A stretch of 64,000 nucleotides of DNA from Fusobacterium sp. (GTDB lineage: Bacteria; Fusobacteriota; Fusobacteriia; Fusobacteriales; Fusobacteriaceae). This document shows, piece by piece, positions 60,633-64,000 of this stretch. Location of the stretch: positions 1-64,000 of the forward strand of contig NZ_JAWDXO010000011.1 in the NCBI RefSeq assembly GCF_032477075.1, given 5' to 3'. The first letter of the stretch is position 1. Every line of letters starts with the position of its first letter. The notes under the pieces were generated by a model. That model saw nothing but the letters and a program-made list of their open reading frames with translations, did no database searches and was not told the origin of the DNA. The translations under genes were made by a program, and so were the position numbers.

Positions 60633-61529
60633 ATGAAAAAAATATTTATTTTGCTTTTAGTTATTTTATGTGCAGCATGTGGAACAGAAAAACAAAAAAA
60701 GGTAGACATAGGAATTACACAGATAGTTGAGCATCCTTCATTAGATGATGTCAGAAAAGGAGTAATAGAAGCTCTTAAAGAAAAAGGATATGGAGAGAAT
60801 AAAATAAATATTAATTATAAAAATGCACAGGGAGATTTTGGAACTGCACAGGTAATAGCTCAGGAATTTAATAATACCAGTGATGTGATAATTGCTATAT
60901 CTACACCAAGTGCACAAGCAGCTGTGAATAATATAAAAAATAAACCTATATTTTTTTCTGCTGTAGTTAATCCAGAAAATGCTGGGATACTTAGAAAAAA
61001 TGTAACAGGAGTAAGTGATAAATCACCAGTACAAAAGCAGGTACAGCTTATAGAAAAACTTTTACCAGAAGCAAAAAATATAGGAATTGTTTATAATACA
61101 AGTGAACAGAACTCTTTTTATCTGACAGAGGAATTCACTAAAGTTGCAGAAGAAAAAGGTTATATAGTAAAGATAAAAGGAATAAGTAATATCAGTGAAA
61201 TGGCTTCTGCCTTAGATACACTTCTTCCCACAATAGATGTTCTTTATACTTCAATAGATAATACAGTTGCTTCTACTTATCCTCTTATTGTTGAGAAGAG
61301 CAATAAAGCAAATAAGCCAATAATAGGAGCAACAAAAAGTTTTGCAGATCAAGGAGCACTTGCAATAGATGGGATATCTGATTATCAGGTAGGATATCAA
61401 ACAGGGGAAATGGTGGCTAAATATCTAAATGGAGAGAAGATAGAAAACATTCCATATGAGGTTGTAGAAAAGTCAGAAATACATATAAATAAAGATGTTG
61501 CGAAAAAATTTGGCATAAAAGGAGAATAG
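60633..61529 (+). CDS. trpX: TrpX-like ABC transporter substrate-binding lipoprotein
   Basis: 298 residues with a lipoprotein-like leader (ILCAAC, acylated Cys16 likely; the -3 residue is Cys, not Leu, so somewhat atypical). The body follows the ABC-substrate-binding family of TrpX: GITQIVEHPSLDDVRKGVI near residue 27, NAQGDFGTAQVIAQEF, STPSAQAAVNN and YNTSEQNS. Streptococcal TrpX binds tryptophan; the upstream attenuator with Trp codons supports that cargo here. AAGGAGGGAAAA precedes the ATG. A second paralogue follows after 165 bases. Confidence 0.85.
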   Translation: MKKIFILLLVILCAACGTEKQKKVDIGITQIVEHPSLDDVRKGVIEALKEKGYGENKININYKNAQGDFGTAQVIAQEFNNTSDVIIAISTPSAQAAVNNIKNKPIFFSAVVNPENAGILRKNVTGVSDKSPVQKQVQLIEKLLPEAKNIGIVYNTSEQNSFYLTEEFTKVAEEKGYIVKIKGISNISEMASALDTLLPTIDVLYTSIDNTVASTYPLIVEKSNKANKPIIGATKSFADQGALAIDGISDYQVGYQTGEMVAKYLNGEKIENIPYEVVEKSEIHINKDVAKKFGIKGE

Positions 61530-61655
61530 TACGAACAGATTTTGAAAAATAATATTTGTGAATCCTTGTAAAATAAAGGTTTAGGAAATACAAAGTGGAA
61601 CAAATAAGTATTTTAATTGTTATCTATAAGAATAATGGTTTTAATGGTATTATAA

Positions 61656-61686
61656 CCCTATGAAATAAAAATTAGTTCATAGGGGG
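61656..61686 (+). promoter_or_regulatory. Hairpin masking the ribosome-binding site of the second substrate-binding protein gene
   Basis: CCCTATGAA (61656-61664) pairs perfectly with TTCATAGGG (61676-61684) across 11 bases. The distal arm includes most of the GGGGG ribosome-binding site used by the ATG at 61695. It may lower or modulate translation of this paralogue. The remainder of 61530-61655 shows no gene. Confidence 0.5.
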
Positions 61687-61694
61687 AATATAAA

Positions 61695-62615
61695 ATGAAA
61701 AAAATACTTATGCTGTTAATGGGACTTTCAATAGTGGCTTTTGGAAAGGAACCAGCAAAAATAAAAATAGGAATCACTCAAATAATGGAACATCAGTCTT
61801 TGGATTCTGCCAGAGAAGGTTTTATAAAAGCACTTAAAGATGGAGGTTATGGAGAAGCGAAGATAGACTATCAAAATGCACAGGGAGATTTTGGAACTGC
61901 ACAAATGATAGCTAATTCATTTGTTCAAGATGAAAAAGATATCATATTAGCAATTTCAACACCAAGTGCACAAGCAGCTTATAATGCAACTAAAAAAATT
62001 CCCATTCTTATAACAGCAGTGACAGATACTGAAAGTGCAGGATTAGTTGGAGAAAATATAACAGGAACAAGTGATGCTGCTCCAATATATAAACAGCTTG
62101 AAATAATAACAAAACTTTTACCAGAGGCTAAGAAAGTGGGAATTATTTATAATACAAGTGAACAAAATTCACAAGTTCAAGTAGCACAAGCAAAAACAGA
62201 GGCGGCAAAATTAGGATTAGAAATAGTGGAAACAGGAATTACAACAATAAATGATATGGCCATTGGTTTAGATTCTCTTCTTCCAAAAGTAGATGTACTT
62301 TATACACCTACAGATAACTTAGTAGTTGCTTCAACTCCACTTTTGTTAGAAAAAGCTAATAAAGCAGGAAAACCAGTTATAGGAAGTGTTGAAGATCAAG
62401 TAATACAGGGAGCATTAGTTACTGAAGCAATAGATTATGAAAGATTAGGGTATCAAACTGGAGAAGCTGCTGTACAAGTTTTAAATGGAACTGCACCAAA
62501 TACTATTCCAATAGAAACTTTAAAAGATACTCAGTTAATAATAAATAAAAAAGCAGCAGAAAAATATAAGGTAGATCTTTCATCAAAAACTTTAGAAGGA
62601 GCTAAGCAATATTAA
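61695..62615 (+). CDS. Second TrpX-like ABC transporter substrate-binding protein
   Basis: 306 residues, exported by a cleavable signal peptide (MKKILMLLMGLSIVAFG) without a lipobox Cys, so it is soluble in the periplasm, unlike the upstream lipoprotein paralogue. The body shares GITQIMEHQSLDSAREGFI, NAQGDFGTAQMIANSF, STPSAQAAYNATK and YNTSEQNS with it, so they are tandem duplicates. A longer C-terminal tail (SSKTLEGAKQY) is added. Possibly a second affinity or ligand form for the same permease. Confidence 0.85.
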   Translation: MKKILMLLMGLSIVAFGKEPAKIKIGITQIMEHQSLDSAREGFIKALKDGGYGEAKIDYQNAQGDFGTAQMIANSFVQDEKDIILAISTPSAQAAYNATKKIPILITAVTDTESAGLVGENITGTSDAAPIYKQLEIITKLLPEAKKVGIIYNTSEQNSQVQVAQAKTEAAKLGLEIVETGITTINDMAIGLDSLLPKVDVLYTPTDNLVVASTPLLLEKANKAGKPVIGSVEDQVIQGALVTEAIDYERLGYQTGEAAVQVLNGTAPNTIPIETLKDTQLIINKKAAEKYKVDLSSKTLEGAKQY

Positions 62616-62651
62616 TGATTTAATGATGAAAGAGGAGAAAAGGAGATAGAG

Positions 62652-63500
62652 ATGTTATTAGGAACATTAGAACAAAGTTTTATTTTTGCAGTAATGGTAC
62701 TGGGAGTTTATATATCATATAAAATACTGGATTTTCCAGATATGACAGTAGATGGAAGTTTTCCTTTAGGAGCAGCAGTAGCAGCAGCTTCTATAATGAA
62801 AGGATTAAATCCTGTACTGGCACTTATTTTGGCTATGGCAGCAGGAGCAGCAGCAGGTTTTATTACAGGAATGATCCATGTAAAGCTGAGAGTTACAAAT
62901 CTTCTGGCTGGTATAATCGTCATGACAGGACTTTACAGCATAAATTTAAGAATAATGGGAAAATCAAATATACCTCTATTTTCAGTGAAACATCTTTTTA
63001 ATGGAAATACTTCAGCTATTATTGTAGTGGCTGTTATTCTTCTTATAGTGAAATTAGTAATAGATTTTCTTTTGAAAACAAAATTTGGGTTTGCACTTAA
63101 AGCACTTGGAGATAATGAAAGTTTGATAATTTCATTGGGATTGAATGAAAAAACATTAAAAATATATGGACTTATGCTTGCAAACAGTCTTGTGGCTCTG
63201 TCAGGAGCCATACTTGCACAATACCAAGGGTTTGCTGATGTAGGAATGGGAACTGGAACTATCATTACAGGTCTGGCTTCTATAATAATTGGAGATGCAC
63301 TCTTTGGAAAGAAGAAAGTAATAAAAATATCAATGATGGTAATATTAGGAACAATAATATATAGAACAATAATTGCTTTATCCTTGAAAATTGGAATGAA
63401 TGCAAGTGATTTAAAACTTATAACTTCAGCACTTGTAGTAATAATAATTTTCTTGAAAGAAAAAAAACATCTGTTAAAAGGAGGGATTGTGAATGCTTAA
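62652..63500 (+). CDS. trpY: TrpY-like ABC transporter permease
   Basis: 282 residues, about eight helices, similar to the LivH/branched-chain-type permeases linked to TrpX: YKILDFPDMTVDGSFPLGAAV near residue 27, VTNLLAGIIVMTGLYSINLR near 80, ALGDNESLIISLGLNEKTLKIYG near 160 (coupling helix for the ATPase) and GTIITGLASIIIGDALFG. It begins after AGAAAAGGAGATAGAG and overlaps the ATPase gene by eight bases. One permease gene implies a homodimer. Confidence 0.88.
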   Translation: MLLGTLEQSFIFAVMVLGVYISYKILDFPDMTVDGSFPLGAAVAAASIMKGLNPVLALILAMAAGAAAGFITGMIHVKLRVTNLLAGIIVMTGLYSINLRIMGKSNIPLFSVKHLFNGNTSAIIVVAVILLIVKLVIDFLLKTKFGFALKALGDNESLIISLGLNEKTLKIYGLMLANSLVALSGAILAQYQGFADVGMGTGTIITGLASIIIGDALFGKKKVIKISMMVILGTIIYRTIIALSLKIGMNASDLKLITSALVVIIIFLKEKKHLLKGGIVNA

Positions 63501-64000
63501 CATAAATAATGTGGAGAAAAGTTTTCAGAGTGAATTAGGAAGTATAAAAAGAGTATTTAAAGGACTAGATCTTCATGTTGAAAAAGGAGATTTTATCTCT
63601 ATAATAGGAAGCAATGGAGCAGGGAAATCCACTCTTTTAGATACTATAACTGGAAATATTGTGCCTGATAGTGGAACTATAGATATAGATGGAAGAGATA
63701 TTACAAATCTTCCAAGATATAAAAGAGGAAGTTTTATATCTAAAGTGTATCAAAATCCAGCAATGGGAACAGCTCCTTCTATGACAGTATTTGAAAATCT
63801 CTCAATGGCAGATAACAAAGGAAAAAGATTTGGATTTACATTGGGATTAAATAAAAAGAGAAAGGAGTATTACAGATCACTTTTAAAAGAACTTGATTTA
63901 GGTATAGAAGATCAAATGGATACAGAGGTTGGCTCATTATCTGGAGGACAAAGACAGTGTCTTGCCTTGATAATGGCTACTTTAAATAAACCTCAGGTTC
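63493..64000 (+). CDS. trpZ: TrpZ-like ABC transporter ATPase (cut by the window end)
   Basis: Open to the last base, 169 codons visible. ATG at 63493 with GGAGGG upstream, overlapping the permease gene by eight bases. Walker A GSNGAGKST is at 39-47, the Q-loop lies in VYQNPAMGTAPSMT, and the signature VGSLSGGQRQ near residue 150 is the last motif before the cut; the Walker B motif falls outside. It is the nucleotide-binding component for the preceding permease and substrate-binding proteins. Confidence 0.88.
   Translation, partial: MLNINNVEKSFQSELGSIKRVFKGLDLHVEKGDFISIIGSNGAGKSTLLDTITGNIVPDSGTIDIDGRDITNLPRYKRGSFISKVYQNPAMGTAPSMTVFENLSMADNKGKRFGFTLGLNKKRKEYYRSLLKELDLGIEDQMDTEVGSLSGGQRQCLALIMATLNKPQV

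Noticed and set aside
1..64000. CRISPR arrays, tRNA, rRNA, phage genes or integrases.
   Set aside because: None was recognised on reading both strands; no regularly spaced repeats or cloverleaf-like sequences were noticed.

Overview
The window is A+T-rich, dense bacterial DNA that is best read as the chromosome of a Fusobacterium (Fusobacteriota). The evidence is a FomA-like outer-membrane porin with the fusobacterial N-terminus, a Gram-negative LPS-export machinery (LptD, a giant LptC/LptA-like bridge protein, LptB, LptF, LptG), heptose adenylyltransferase, and anaerobe genes (HydF, rubredoxin-type reductase, citrate lyase maturation). I cannot fix the species from the sequence. No rRNA, tRNA, CRISPR array or intact mobile element was seen.

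Layout. 1-1501: terminator of an upstream unit and a porin gene. 1501-2449: a graveyard holding an intact 48-residue ORF, a wrecked zeta-toxin-like kinase and the wrecked 3' end of an IS3-family transposase. 2450-10525: exported protein of unknown function, coaX, tmcAL, a GPH sugar transporter, a frame-disrupted comEC, an M50 protease, yigZ, a YwaF-like protein and RNase H. 10659-14142: rpmE, upp, then a nudix-rfaE2-tsaE-tsaB operon closed by a long imperfect palindrome. 14250-15996: rubredoxin-reductase and thioredoxin. 16142-21810: lptD and thrS.

21851-44388 is a very long co-directional run behind one clear promoter: dus, mutS, lptC/A fusion, lptB, alaS, ruvX, secD, secF, alr, rlmI-like, cvpA, lptF, lptG, M16 protease, dut, rodA, rluA-type synthase and a purine permease. 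It mixes LPS export, protein export, peptidoglycan precursor and elongation, tRNA charging and repair. 44494-49218 looks like a sulfur amino-acid cassette (DUF401 permease, MalY-type C-S lyase, APC permease, peroxiredoxin-like protein) next to a minus-strand MarR regulator. 49950-52919 (minus): citXG, citC and a lipoprotein. 53079-58593: accD, accA, pfkA, a coiled-coil protein, recR, hydF and an HxlR regulator. 58613-60317: PEBP protein, effector-binding-domain protein and a low-complexity exported protein behind a TetR-type palindrome.

60326-64000 is the most striking part. A strong promoter, a 26-codon leader ORF with three consecutive Trp codons, four mutually exclusive RNA strands and an intrinsic terminator form a complete classical ribosome-mediated attenuator. 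It is followed by a second terminator and by a TrpXYZ-type ABC transporter operon (two tandem substrate-binding proteins, permease, ATPase cut by the window end). This makes tryptophan the likely cargo and gives a leader-peptide-controlled Trp importer, whereas the streptococcal counterpart is, to my knowledge, linked to T-box control.
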